A DNA stretch of 64,000 nucleotides from Pterois miles. Taxonomy: Eukaryota > Chordata > Actinopteri > Perciformes > Scorpaenidae. The stretch lies in the NCBI GenBank assembly GCA_947000775.1, contig CAMQGK010000297.1, positions 1,687,001 to 1,751,000 on the forward strand. The letters are read 5' to 3'. The notes under the pieces are model-generated. The model was not told the DNA's origin. It made no database searches and worked only from the letters and a program-made list of their open reading frames with translations. This document shows positions 22,170 to 33,924 of the stretch, piece by piece. The first letter of the stretch is position 1. Each line of letters starts with the position of its first letter. The position numbers were made by a program, and so were the translations under genes.

Positions 22170-23640
22170 TTTTTTCTCTGTAATGTGAATTACGCACAAT
22201 TAAGCACGTTTACTTTGACAAAAAGTGATGCAGAGGGGTCTGACAAAATGTCAATATGTGAGTTGGATGAGAATGAGTTGGCACTACTGAATACTAAGAT
22301 TATGATGGTGTGACCTTGTGCACAGATAATCCACTTTTCATTAAATATCAGTATATTGTTGTTGGGGACATGATGGGGAATAATGAGGTAAATGCAACAT
22401 GGGCTGTGCCAAGTTAAAGGGAATTACCTAATATAAAAGTTATATACTGTATGTCAGCTCATTTTGTCAAATCATATGTTTCCTTATGGTCCAGTAACAA
22501 ATGTTCTGAGGCTTAGTACTGTCCACACAGGTCAGGGGTTGGGGACATCTGTTATGCATAACCCACAGGATTGGAAATGCTGTCCCAAATCCTCATGCTG
22601 AGTATTAAATCTACCTGACGAAATTAAATTGCATCCACCACTTTCACATCCTCCTCGGCATTTGCCTGCAGATTATGTTTGCTGTCTTTGTGGATCTGTA
22701 AGTATTTGCTACATATTTGTCATGAAGAATCAACAAGTGAAGTACTAATGTCACCAAGTTTGGTCTTGGAAAAGCATGCTCACTCACCTCACCATTTTCT
22801 TTACACATGCTATATATATCCTGCAGAGATGGGAATGCTTTCTAAAACCCTCATTCCAACAGAGCCAAATCTGCCCAGTGGGGAAATTAAACTGTAGCTG
22901 TCAGCTCCCCCTCAGTCTTGCCACTCTCTGTGTGAACACACAAACGAGCAGAGAAAACCTATCACGGTCTAAATGGATCCATTTGCAAATACATTATTCA
23001 TGTTTCCCTGGTAAGCGCTAATATATTTTTACCTGCTGCTATGTTTAATTCATTACTTGGAAACATTTCTCTTGCCTCCAAACAGGGTGAATAAATTGTG
23101 TGATGTGGTGTGATATTTCTCAGACTACATGCCCCAAATGGCACTAATGATTCCTCCAGCTCCAAAACAGGCCTAACATTCGCAGTAAATGTTTCTCTTG
23201 GGGTTACTAAATTGGGACAAATAGCAGGTGCTTTAAGTGTCAGTTTGTGATAAAACTATTATTTTCCCCCTGACAGCCAAGCATTTAAACTTGTGATAGC
23301 GCTAACGAACAATTAACTCTCTGTCACACCTTTTTACAACAACTTTTTGTCCAAGTTTCTTGAACGCTGGCAACTTTGCTAAACTTTTTTTTTTCTGTCC
23401 AAACAATGACACTAATTGATTGCAAATTGTTGCAACAGAGTTTTTACAGGACTCGCATGGAAGAAACAACTTTCTACACTGTTGAGGTTGCTGCAAGAAA
23501 CTATGTAAACTAATATTGGCCATAAGGTTTAAATGTTGTGATTTCAGAAACTGCACACACCTTATCTATGAACCTGGAAGCTGTATGATGCTTAATTGTT
23601 CAGCCATCAGGACAAAATGCATCAGTACGGCAGACTAAAT
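22170..23640. other. No gene seen
   Basis: Ordinary AT-rich sequence. Short open frames, such as the plus-strand one at 21960-22313, have no motifs. Confidence 0.45.
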
Positions 23641-23689
23641 CATGGTTAGTCGGACAGTCATGGTCCCAAGTGTAGAATTATATAATTTA

Positions 23690-26230
23690 TTGACAACAAT
23701 TTGCTAAAATTGGGGGTGGGGTTGACAGTGCAGGGGGCAGAGCTGGGAAGGAGTTGAGTCTCCTGACTGCCTGGTGGATGAAGCGGTCTTTTAGCCTGCT
23801 GCAGTCTTCTTGGAGGAAGTACAGGTGCTGCTGGGCTTTCCTGGCCAGTGATGCAGTGTTGTTACTCCAAGTTAGATCCTCAGAGATGTGCACACCCACG
23901 AACTTAGTGCTGTTCACCCTCTCCACAGCAGCATCATCAATGAACAGAGGAGCATGCTGGGTGTGCACCCTCCAACAGTCCAGAACAATCTCCTTCGTCT
24001 TCTCTGCGTTCAGGCAGAGATTGTTGTCCTTGCTTCACATGGCCAGGTGGCCCACCTCACTCCTGTAGTCTCTCGTCCCCGTTGTTGATGAGACCAATCA
24101 CAGTTGTGTCATCTGCAAACTTGATGAAGTGGTTGAAGCTTCCCTTCAGTGTGAAGTCATTTGTTAGCATGGTGAAGAGGAGAGGGCTCAGCAGACATCC
24201 TTGGGGGGCCCCGTGTTCAGTGTGATGGTGCTGGATGTGTTGCTGCTGACCCATACTGCCTGCGGCCTCCCTGGCAGGAAGTCTTGCAGCCAGTTGCGCA
24301 GCAAGGTGTTGAGCCTCAGCCGGTCCAGTTTGTGAATGAGTTGCTGGGGGATGATTGTGTTGAATGCTGAGCTGAAGTCAATGAACAGCATTCCAGGTGT
24401 TCCAGGTGTCTCCCAGCGTGTGAGAGTTGAGTGGAGGGCAGTGGAAATGTCATCATCAGTTGAGTGGTTGGATCGATATGCAAACTGGAAAGGGTCTAGT
24501 GAGGGGGTGAGGGTAGACTTGATATGTTGCATGATTAGCCGCTTGAAGAAATTCATGAGGGGACTGAGTGCAACCAGACGGTAGTCATTCAAACAAGAGA
24601 GAGATGACTTCTTTGGGACCGGAATGATGGTGGTAGCTTTGAGGCATGTGGGGACAACAGCCTGAGTCAGCAATGTATTAAAGATGTCTGGGAAGACATC
24701 TGTGAGTTTCTCAGCACAGTCTCTCAAAACACGACCTGGGATGTTGTCAAGACCCTGGGCTTTCCGTGCATTGGTCCTTGTGAGGGATTTCCTCATGCTG
24801 TCGGGGGACAGTGCCAGCACCTGGTCACTGGGGGAGGTGTGTCCTTCTGTGCTGGGGTTCTGTTGTCTGCCTCAAAGTGGGCAAAGTAGCCATTCAGCTG
24901 ATTCAGCAAAGAGGTGCAGTTGTCACAGATCTGTGGTGTGGGTTTGGAATCCATCTGGATCCCCCGCCACAGGTTCCTGGCGTTTCTGCTGTCTTTGAAG
25001 TGGCTGGCTATCCTCTTGGTGTACTGTCTTTTAGCCTCTCTGATGCCACATGACAGGTTGGCCCTTGCTGTCGTAAGGCCCAAGGCCCCTTTATGTACCT
25101 CCCCTGTCAGCCACAGCTTCTGATTGGCCCAAACAGAGATGGTTTTGGAGACTGTGACATCGTTCATGTACTTCCTCATGCAGGCAGTAACAGTCTCTGT
25201 GTACTCCTGGAGATCTGTATGGTCATAGGTGGGCGTCTCTCTGAATATGCTCCAGTCTGTGGTGGAGAAACAGTCCTGGAGTGCCTCTGAGGACTCCTCT
25301 GGCCATACTCGTACCTGCGTCATTACTGGTTTGGTGACTCTAACCAGTGGTCTGTATGCTGGCATTTGTGTAACAGTGTAGTGGTCTGAGGCTCGTAGGT
25401 GGGGGAGGGGTAGGGCTTTGTGGGCACCTTTCTGTGGAGTATAAACATTGTCCAAAATGTTATTTCCACATGTGGGAAAGTTGATATTTCTATGTAGTTT
25501 GGAATAAGTGCTCTTGGGTCTGCATGACTGAAGTCTCCAGCCACGATGAGAAAGGCATCTGGGTGGGCTGTCTGCTGCTCAATGATGCGCTGAATAAAGT
25601 TCATGCAGTGCCTCGCTCTTGTTGTCATCAGCAGTATGACTGTAAATTCCCTCAGCAGATACAACAGCCGGCACTTAATAACAATAATCTGCACTAGCGC
25701 TGAGCAGTGTTTACAGACCACAACAGCGTCATGGCACCAGGCTTCAGAGATGTAAATACAGAGTCCCCTGCCGTGAGTCTTACCTCCCTCGACATGAGCT
25801 CTGTCCGCTCAGTGGCAAGTTAGCCAGTCGAGATGAATTGCGGCGTCAAACGCTGTCGTTGAGCCATTTTTCCACAAAGACACAGCACTGCCTCAGAGGC
25901 TTGGAAGTTGTGTGGAGTAGGCTGATATAGTCAAACTTAATTGTCCAGAGAGGATTCCTTGGCCAGTGTGATGGTGGGTTAACTGGCCGGTGTGGGTTAG
26001 CCGCTAGCGTAGCCCAGATATCCCTGAACTTACCTCTCTTCTGCTTCCTCATGTGCCTCCATTGTGGACTGGCTGCAGTCGTGCGGTGTAGGCCTCTTTA
26101 GCAGACCACACTTCTGTAGCTCTATAGCTTCTGTAGATCTTACGTCCATAAATGTGGTCCTGCCGATGTCGAGCAGGAACTCACAGCTGTACGTAGGCGT
26201 CAGGGCGAGGCAGGGGGAGGGCTGCCACTC
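23690..26230 (-). mobile_element. Non-LTR retrotransposon (L2/CR1-like LINE), degraded
   Basis: Reads from about 26230 down to 23690 in several frames. It shows an N-terminal region ending CVFVEKWLNDSV (26052-25846), an apurinic-type endonuclease piece (IVAGDFSHAD, 25721-25323; the usual Asn of GDFNHAD is Ser), a linker with LPHLRASDHYTV (25455-24793), and reverse transcriptase (24820-24188: LNDYRLVALSP, then FIDFSSAFNTI for motif A). It continues with GAPQGCLLSPLLF and the catalytic FADDTTV (24254-24057), then the C-terminal part (KFVGVHISEDLTW, 23968-23687). At least four frameshifts separate the pieces, so it is inactive. The endonuclease core is partly deleted. Confidence 0.85.
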
Positions 26231-26289
26231 TTCAACTACAGCCCGCCTCTACGATTGGCTAAGAGCATCGCATCATTAGGAGCAGCCAC

Positions 26290-27372
26290 ACTGCATGTAG
26301 AAAGTAAAGGTGCCCACTCCTATGCTGCTGCATATACAGCAGGTTGGTTTGAAAGCAAGACCGTTCAAAGTCTTAAAGACTTGTGTGAGCAGTTGTCATG
26401 GCTCCAATGAAGACACTGACACCTTTTATTTATGGGACCCCTACCGTTGGCATGACGTCAATGCACCATGCATAGCCACATAATCCGATATGAAACCGAA
26501 CTGCCTCACATTGTAATGATCACTGAACATCAGCTGTATAAACCTGGATGGTTCAGTGATCAACTCACAAGGTGGCATATCATGCTAAATCTACCCCACA
26601 AAGAGTTCAGGAGTAGCTTATTTTATTATAGTAGTTTAATGCCCTCTTTTTCAAAGTAGTCGTTAACGTATTTCTTTTGTTCATTGGGTGTTTGACATGC
26701 CTGAGTTACCCAGAAGCCTCTTGTTTGCATTTTAGAAATGTTTTGACAGATTGTAGTCCTTGAACAATGTCTGTCTTGTTGAGAAAATGCCACACTTTAT
26801 TAATGCTGACGATGTGGTACTTCTACTACTTTCTGAAGCTCAATCCAGACCCACACATGTGAGAGTTGTCTGTTGCGGTTACTGTGTGTACAGTCAGACA
26901 TCTAGGTCAGATCCTCAGCTCGCCTGCTGCACAGCGGGAACATTGTGACACCTGTACAGCAACACTGGGTGGAACAAGCCTCTTGGCAGGAGCACCGTAC
27001 GTTTTACAAACCCAAAATAATTATCAATGGAATCAAAATCCCTATGGATAATCTGTGGGTGTCCAGCTGGGTGTTTTACATGAACTGTTGGATACAGTCT
27101 TGTGAAGTCATTATCTGATCTTTTCATCATTTTCCACCTTGTGGTACAGTTTCGTGGCATTTGTACGACCGCCAAAGAGAGCAGGCCTCGGATCGAGCCA
27201 TTCAGTTCTTTTGTAAGTGGTCAGAAAGGTTTGGACTGCCAGGTTTGAATTTAATAACGTACACCTATGAATGTCTTATTCTGCTCTGTGTATGCACTTT
27301 CATATGTGAGCGCTACAGTGTGTTTTGGCAGAAACAATGTTTTCAACACTCCCATATAGCTAGATGCTAGAG
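26290..27372 (-). pseudogene. Second Polinton polymerase B fragment, inverted
   Basis: Part of the same type of polymerase as at 15316-17090 but on the other strand, running from about 27370 down to 26290. It keeps what the first copy has lost: the NCTTRWKMM shadow frame, then the palm motif A as DFTRLYP (27109-27090), the KHPAGHP and RDFDSIDNYFG segments, and LLPRGLFHPVLLYRCH (about 27000-26950). Further on are a counterpart of the VWHFPNKTDT block (about 26800-26760) and LNSFWGRF-like sequence near 26600. Stops and frameshifts are frequent. The two relics overlap only in part and differ by independent deletions. Confidence 0.7.
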
Positions 27373-27379
27373 CAGTAAA

Positions 27380-28225
27380 TGTAAACTGGTCAAGCTGAGA
27401 TGTCTCTACTCTCTAACCTGCTCTTCAGAGGGATTTAAAGCCGGCAGGTTGTTTAGAAGCTAAACGTTGAAATTAATAATCAAGGTCATCTGGATTCTAC
27501 TGCATCGAAGGCCTGCAGCCTCTTCCTCTTCCTCACAGCTCTCCACCTGCCTGATAAGAGCGTGCAGAGGTGAAACTGAAACATTTTCAGTAAATCTATT
27601 CATTATCGGATAGAGAGGCTGTAAGGTGGCTCGGATATATCAGGATGAACACCGACTCCTCTGTGTGGAGGCTGATATAGATGAGAAGCTGGAATTGTTT
27701 TGGAGAGAGATGGCGACGCATGTGAGGATAATCCTTTAAAAGTGTATGTTGTCTTCAGGCAGCCATGTTTAAAAAGTTGTCCTCTGCTGCTGTTATTTCT
27801 GTCACAGATTAGCTCTGTTTCTCCAGGTTATTTTTCCATTAGAGATTAGACCGTTGTTATCTCCTATTAAGAAGGAAAGGTGGGAAGAGTTGAGGTGCTC
27901 TTAAACCGAAGTTGTGTCCAACAATCTGAAAGATTCTCAACTGATGTACACAACGTCAACTTGATCTGCTCCACAATAAATTTCTCCTTGTCTGTTTTCT
28001 TTACCTGATGCATCAGGTGACAACCATCAGCTGCGGAGGTGTGAAATAATTCACAGAGAACAAACAGGATGTTAAGGAAAACTGTTTTTCAGACATTTGT
28101 CAGACTGATCCTGGATAAATAACATAGAGAGAACTGCAAATATCATTTCAGATCTTATAAATACTGTATATAACAATCTGAACCCCTGTATCAACTAGAG
28201 CCGGAAAAGAGCGGACATCTTTCAT
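27380..28225. other. No gene seen
   Basis: Non-coding. A TCTTCCTCTTCCTC tract near 27520 is the only notable local feature. Confidence 0.4.
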
Positions 28226-28229
28226 CTCC

Positions 28230-29020
28230 ATCGCCACTGTTCCTGGGTGATCTGATCACAAGTTGACAGCTTAAAGTACATCTGTTCACACTTGGCATTA
28301 GAATGCGTCTCCACATGCATCTTGAGTAAGCACTTGTGATCAGATTTAATTTCTCCACTCTATATGCAAATAAAGCGCAGTAAACATATGGCTAATACGG
28401 CAGACATTGTGACATATTACATCAATATTAGCAGTAATTTCCTTCATGCTTGTGAATTGAGGTACATTTTTATTAACATTAAAATCATTTTTATCAAAAT
28501 AGAAGGTTAATGTGTCAGTGGTCCCTGGGGACCTCCATGCTACCCACATCGCTGCCAGCAGGATGCAGCACTGCAGAAAACCAGGGATGAGGGTGGGGGG
28601 TGGGTGTCAGCTCTCTGCAGAGCACTGGAACAAAAACAAAACGCATCACTATTATGATTTGCATGCCTAGTCTGATAGTCTGTAGATATGTAGACTATAA
28701 ATAAGATAATATTTAATAAACTACAGTTGTACCAAAAGAATACAGCAGAGCACAGAAGCCATTTCCATGCTGTGAGGCAGACAAGCACTCGCATTTGTCC
28801 CACAGTTCCCAGTGGGACGTCAGTTGAGTAGGAGGTCCTTCAGTGGCCCAGAACACATTTGCATATACACTGCTAAAAGTATGTGGCCACATGTGACCCA
28901 GACCACCTCTGAATGTGGTCTGAGTGATTGGATCTCAGTGTCTCTCCAATGCATCAGTGCACCTGTACTTGTTCACGTGTGACCCGATCACTCAGAATGC
29001 TTGTTAATGCCACGCCTGAA
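28230..29020. repeat. Possible non-autonomous DNA element
   Basis: Segments resembling each other in inverted form lie at 28240-28345 (GATCTGATCACAAGTTGACA, later TGTGATCAGATT) and 28885-29000 (GTGATTGGATCTC, CACGTGTGACCCGATCACT). The central DNA has no coding. The ends are not precisely defined. Confidence 0.35.
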
Positions 29021-30700
29021 GAGGGCTTAAAGAAGCAGCATTCAGATGTTTCCCTAACAGCCAAAGTTACCATGAGGCATCCATGAGTGAACATGTCTGT
29101 TTTTCCTATTTCATTTCGTTTTTTGCAAACCGAAAACAGGCCCTCAAAACTGTAACTAACCCATTTAATATGAATGTCTAACCTACCCATCCATAACCCT
29201 GGAGGATCTTTGGACCTTAGCCTCCACCTGGTCATTGGACTCTGGTGTAGAATATTAAAGCCAATATTTCTGTCCCACAAAATGTAATATATTCACCACT
29301 CATTCTTAAACTGAAACACTCTTTGAGTGGATGTGAAATGTGCACAGTTCGGGAATCACTCTCCCAACCCCTCGAGGGATCTCTGGGCCCTCTTCACATA
29401 GTTACCACACAATCACATGTGCATTTGTTTTGGCTTTACTCGCAACTTCTGAGTCAGTGGAAACTTTTTGAGATATGTCAACGTCAGAGGTACAGCAAAA
29501 GATGATTGTGTGTACACTCTCATTAGTACAGTAGAGTGCTGCAGGGGGGACATTTTTGCAGCATAACAAAGAAGTTAGCATTGCCCTGGTTCCTTTGACA
29601 AAAAGCCAATGGTATTTTTTCACTGGGTCTTGGATTTTTACAGAAAATAAGTGGATGAGTGGATTATTTACTGACATTTTGTATCGTAGAACAAAACGTT
29701 AAAATCTCTTCAGCTTGTGTTAATCACAGACCTTATTTCAGGCATTGAACCAAAAACCCATTTAAAAAAACCATTGATTTTCAAACGAGGGACCCTGAAG
29801 TGCTGAAATGCTCATTTCGAGGTTTCAGGACTAATTTCTGCAGCACTTTATGACTACTTGACTAAAATTGTCAGGGTCACAGACATCATTATTTTTAAAG
29901 TGAATTGATTTTAATGAGCTGTTCAGACAAGGCAAATCTAGCAGATGCTTTGAATTTAGAAGTCCACACATGACTGAATGAGGTGAATGTTAGATCATTT
30001 GTTGGATAAGAGAAATGAGGAGTACTAGCTTACTGGCTCTCTTACATGCTGTAGGTTGGCTGATAATTAGCAGGACGAACTCTGCCATCTAATTACTCAT
30101 CTGATTGAATTCAAACTCCACAGTGAGAAACATCTCCACGGCTGCTCAGGTTATTAACTGTAGGTGGGCGAGATCATTACCAGCAGCCTGCTAAGAGATC
30201 TTTTCCCTCAAGCAGAGCGCCACGGCAAAGCATAGGGCTTTACAATTCTTACTCTACTGCATCTGATTGGTTGGCAGGAAAACTTGCAGCATCTTAAACA
30301 CCTCTGCATTTTTCAGTTTTTTGTCCTCACCCAGGAAAATGACAGTATTGATAATTCAGTCACTTAAACCAGGTGGTAAAACTTTGTGCATCCAGATTTC
30401 CCAATTTGAAATTCTCTAAAATTGTTGCTAAAAAATCATAGTGAAAATGGGAATTTTTCTCAATTTGAAACCATTTGCACCCACTAAAACACGATTTGAA
30501 TAAATTCATTTGAAATGTAGCCTGTAGGTCTACCAAGTTTTACAAAATGAAACCGTTCTTTCTCCGAAATCTTCCAGGAAAATTGTTGCATTCGAGTTTC
30601 CTGACAAGTGACATTTTGCAGTCTTGACAGTAATGACAGTTAGCAAAGACAGAACGAGATTTAATTTGTTGTACCTTTTGCATCGTTGCGTCTTACTTTT
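29020..30700. other. No gene seen
   Basis: Intergenic sequence without recognised repeats or coding. Confidence 0.45.
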
Positions 30701-30706
30701 AAACAG

Positions 30707-30812
30707 GAGACTGCAATCTATATCCCATCCTCTACAATCACAATCTCTTAGAGCTCAGATGTTTAGATCAGCCCATTGTCACTCTGGAGGATGCGTTTAA
30801 TCGAGGAGACTG
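30707..30812 (+). other. Possible orphan exon
   Basis: Between a good acceptor (pyrimidine-rich, ending AACAG at 30706) and a GT donor (GACTG|GTATGT at 30813), 106 bp stay open in one frame and read DCNLYPILYNHNLL, then CLDQPIVTLEDAFNRGDW. The composition looks protein-like, unlike surrounding DNA. I do not recognise the family and see no partner exon nearby. It may be a real exon of an unannotated plus-strand gene, a processed remnant, or chance. Confidence 0.25.
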
Positions 30813-31053
30813 GTATGTCCTGTGTCAAACAAGTATTAATGTTGCATAATGTTATGTAACGTAGGTCACGTACTTATGTTGCATATACGTAATGTTGCCT
30901 ACATAGTAAACATACGAGGAGGGTAAGTAGAAGGTCATAGTTTGAAGTACAGTATAGTGCTACTGACCAGGCTGGAGTGTTAATATGTTTGTTTACATCA
31001 CTATATGTGCATTGACATGCATCATAGTGTTATCACTCCACCACTCTACGGTG

Positions 31054-31160
<107 letters not shown>

Positions 31161-31164
31161 CAAG

Positions 31165-32720
31165 CATTTGATCCTCTTAATTTGTCATCCTTCATTAAAC
31201 TTTCTAGATATTAAGTCTCAAAGCCTAACACTCCTTCTAGAAAGGCTGCTCCGGTTTACATCTTTTCTGTTGTGATAAGTTTGGATTTGATGGAGAAAAC
31301 TATGAGGAAATGACCTCTACTCTGATGTTATCAGTCCATGTCATAAAAAGAGCTAGTGTCCTTGGTATTTTGTACATGCAGTGCACATCCTGCTAGCTCA
31401 CGTCTAAAAACCTGGACATTGGTTGGTGCCTACACAAGGAGCTGTCGCTAAGTCTTCACCTTGTCACCATGTCACCTTAACCCTCTGGATGTCTAATATA
31501 CACCCAGTCTGACACTGGAGGTCTGAGAGTTGTTTAGAATCAGTGAGTTTATGAAACTAGTTTGCCACATATCAATATTCACCACAGGTAATAATACAGC
31601 CCAATTACAGCATGCAGTACAACACAGTATCAAATCAGCCCTTCACTGCATGCTTTAGTAATTAAAATGTTCAAGGGATTGTTTATTTAGAAAGCTTGAC
31701 TCTTCCTGTCTTTACAGCAAATTCAATTATTATTCTAGAGAGGACCACAAGTGTTCCCACTTGTATGTCACAGATAATATGATATTAAGACAACTGTGTA
31801 ACCACACAGCAATTATCCTCAAATGATAATAGTTCTGGCGTTTTAGAGCCTCAAGTACTTCATCTGATGATCACATCATGTCGTCTGTTACTGCTTACTT
31901 ATCTGCCATGTTTATGTGGAAACAGGAATAATCTTATCTAAGTAAAAGCAAAAAGAGGATGGTGAGATACATAGAGGGATTTATGCTCGACCAACTTAAA
32001 AAGTGTTGCTGCTGTGTATAGACTGTAAAATAAAGATGAATTTAAAGAAAATTAAATATTTCACATGAACATTAAGCCATATTCCAACAAAAGCCCAGTA
32101 ACCAGTGTTGGAATTAACCATTTATTCTATTCATTTCCTTTCAATCATATTAGGAAGCTGATTTTAATCTTTAAATTGCTTTTAAAGGGGAAATGTATGA
32201 TACAGCACATTATTACAACACCAGCACTAAATGTTGGCCATTTAAAATCACTTCAGCATCACTGTGTGGAGTTATTCTGCTATATTCATATAATTCATTG
32301 AGTTTTTTTTTCTAAATTACGAAATAACAGAAGATAATCTTTAAATTAGCTCCATTTTTACATTTTAAGCCTCATAAATGAAATGAATGAATGCACAGCT
32401 ATGATTGAGCAGGAGAACAACATCTTTATCATCTGGAGAGCAGTAGAAAGGCTCAGGATTAGATGGAGGGAATACCTATCGGAGAAAGTGGCAGAGGAAT
32501 GACTGCAGGTCGTCTTTTCTCTGCCTCATTACCACTAAGCATCAGCACAGCTGTTTATTGTGTTGCATTCTACCCCATTAATGCAATGCATAAACGGGGT
32601 ACTTATATTTAAATGTGTCTTTTTTTTTCTGGTAAATCAACATTTCCACCCTCGAAATGATAGTATATACTGTATATAGTATGACAGAACAAAAAGGGAT
32701 AAAAAGAGAAAGCATGCGAG
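31165..32720. other. No gene seen
   Basis: AT-rich intergenic DNA with no recognisable coding or repeat ends. Confidence 0.45.
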
Positions 32721-32724
32721 AAGT

Positions 32725-33101
32725 TCATTCATTCATTCATTGTCAACCGCTTGTCCCGTTAGGGGTCGCGGGGGGCTGGAGCTGATCCCAGCTAGCATTG
32801 GGCAAAGGCGGGGTTCACCCTGGACAGGTCGCCAGTCCATCGCAGGGCACATAGAGACAGACAACATAGAGACAGACAACCATTCACACTCACATCCACA
32901 CCTACGGGCAATTTAGAGTGATCAATTAACCTAAATTGCATGTTTTTGGACTGTGGGAGGAAGAGGGAGTACCTGGAGAAAACCCACGCTTACACGGGGA
33001 GAACATACAAACTCCACACAGAAGAGTCCCAAGCTGGAATCGAACCTGCAACCCTCTTGCTGTGAGGCGACAGCGCTAACCACTGCACCACCGTGCAGCC
33101 C
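32725..33101 (-). mobile_element. V-SINE/HE1-like tRNA-derived SINE
   Basis: On the minus strand the head reads GGGGCTGCACGGTGGTGCAG, then TAGCGC and a B-box-like GGTTCGATTCC, i.e. a tRNA-derived Pol III promoter. The body has GGTTAATTGATCACTC and CCTGTCCAGGGTGAACCCC, and the 3' end is a (TGAA)n tail at 32727-32740. Near full length. It also occurs at 48960-49291 (minus) and in part at 21560-21685 and 56769-56914. Confidence 0.8.
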
Positions 33102-33379
33102 CATGCGAGAAGTATTTAACTTATTATCAGGCCACAAAACATGCAGGCCCTCAATGTTTTGTTATACTAGACATTCAGAATTGGATAAAAGCAGATGAAT
33201 GCCATAACACCTCCAGTTGAACGATATGCACCTAGTAGTGCAGCAGACAGGTGAACTGTGCCCATAGTACCAAGTGTCATTCCTGCCATAGTTGACGGGG
33301 GAGGCTTGGTGTTGCTGCTGCAACTAATACCGACCGCATCGGACTCATTTGCACTGCAACTAGCTCCTAACGCGCAGTT

Positions 33380-33380
<1 letters not shown>

Positions 33381-33413
<33 letters not shown>
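33381..33413. repeat. (CAG)11 microsatellite
   Basis: Eleven perfect CAG units outside any recognised gene. Confidence 0.95.
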
Positions 33414-33415
<2 letters not shown>

Positions 33416-33540
33416 TTGACAAATCTCCTTTTAATTTATGCTGCAGTCTGCCAATAGATGATGGGGAATATTTCATCACATTACATTGTGGGGTCATTGA
33501 TCCTTATAATGATTGCCATCATCAGTGATATCAAAGAATA

Positions 33541-33564
33541 AAAAAAAAAAAAAAAAAAAAAAAA
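33541..33564. repeat. Poly-A tract
   Basis: Twenty-four consecutive A. No recognisable retrocopy lies upstream. Confidence 0.85.
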
Positions 33565-33924
33565 TCAGCTTCATATCTGGTCTCTGATCACAGCCACTAA
33601 GGAGATTTAAATGAATCAAACGGAGATCACTGATCTGAGGCAGCTGAATCATCTCAGGCATCTGGAGTGTTTAAACAGGCAGAGAGGCTAAGTGACTCTT
33701 CACAGAGAATCACATTGACATCCTCTGCTCCGGGATGCTTCATAGCTTTACACAGCTCCCTCATCAGGTCTGCAGAGGGTTAACAGCCATCAGAAATGTC
33801 ATGAACTGACAGGGAGCAACAATGAGATAAGTGCAGTTTAATTATACTCACAGCTGAGGGGTAAAATTGTTGCTGTGTGTCAGCTTCACACAGAAACAAG
33901 AGCTTGATTGATAGGAGTTTTTGA

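Noticed and set aside
22679..23021. Small secreted-looking frames
   Set aside because: No signal peptide cleavage context, no splice sites and no conservation evidence.
24336..25290. Plus-strand frames across the LINE
   Set aside because: Shadows of the minus-strand reverse transcriptase and endonuclease.
33020..33101. tRNA-Ser-like gene on the minus strand
   Set aside because: Head of a V-SINE/HE1-like element, also present at 49291.
33381..33413. Polyglutamine-coding CAG tract
   Set aside because: No open reading frame of note or gene around it.
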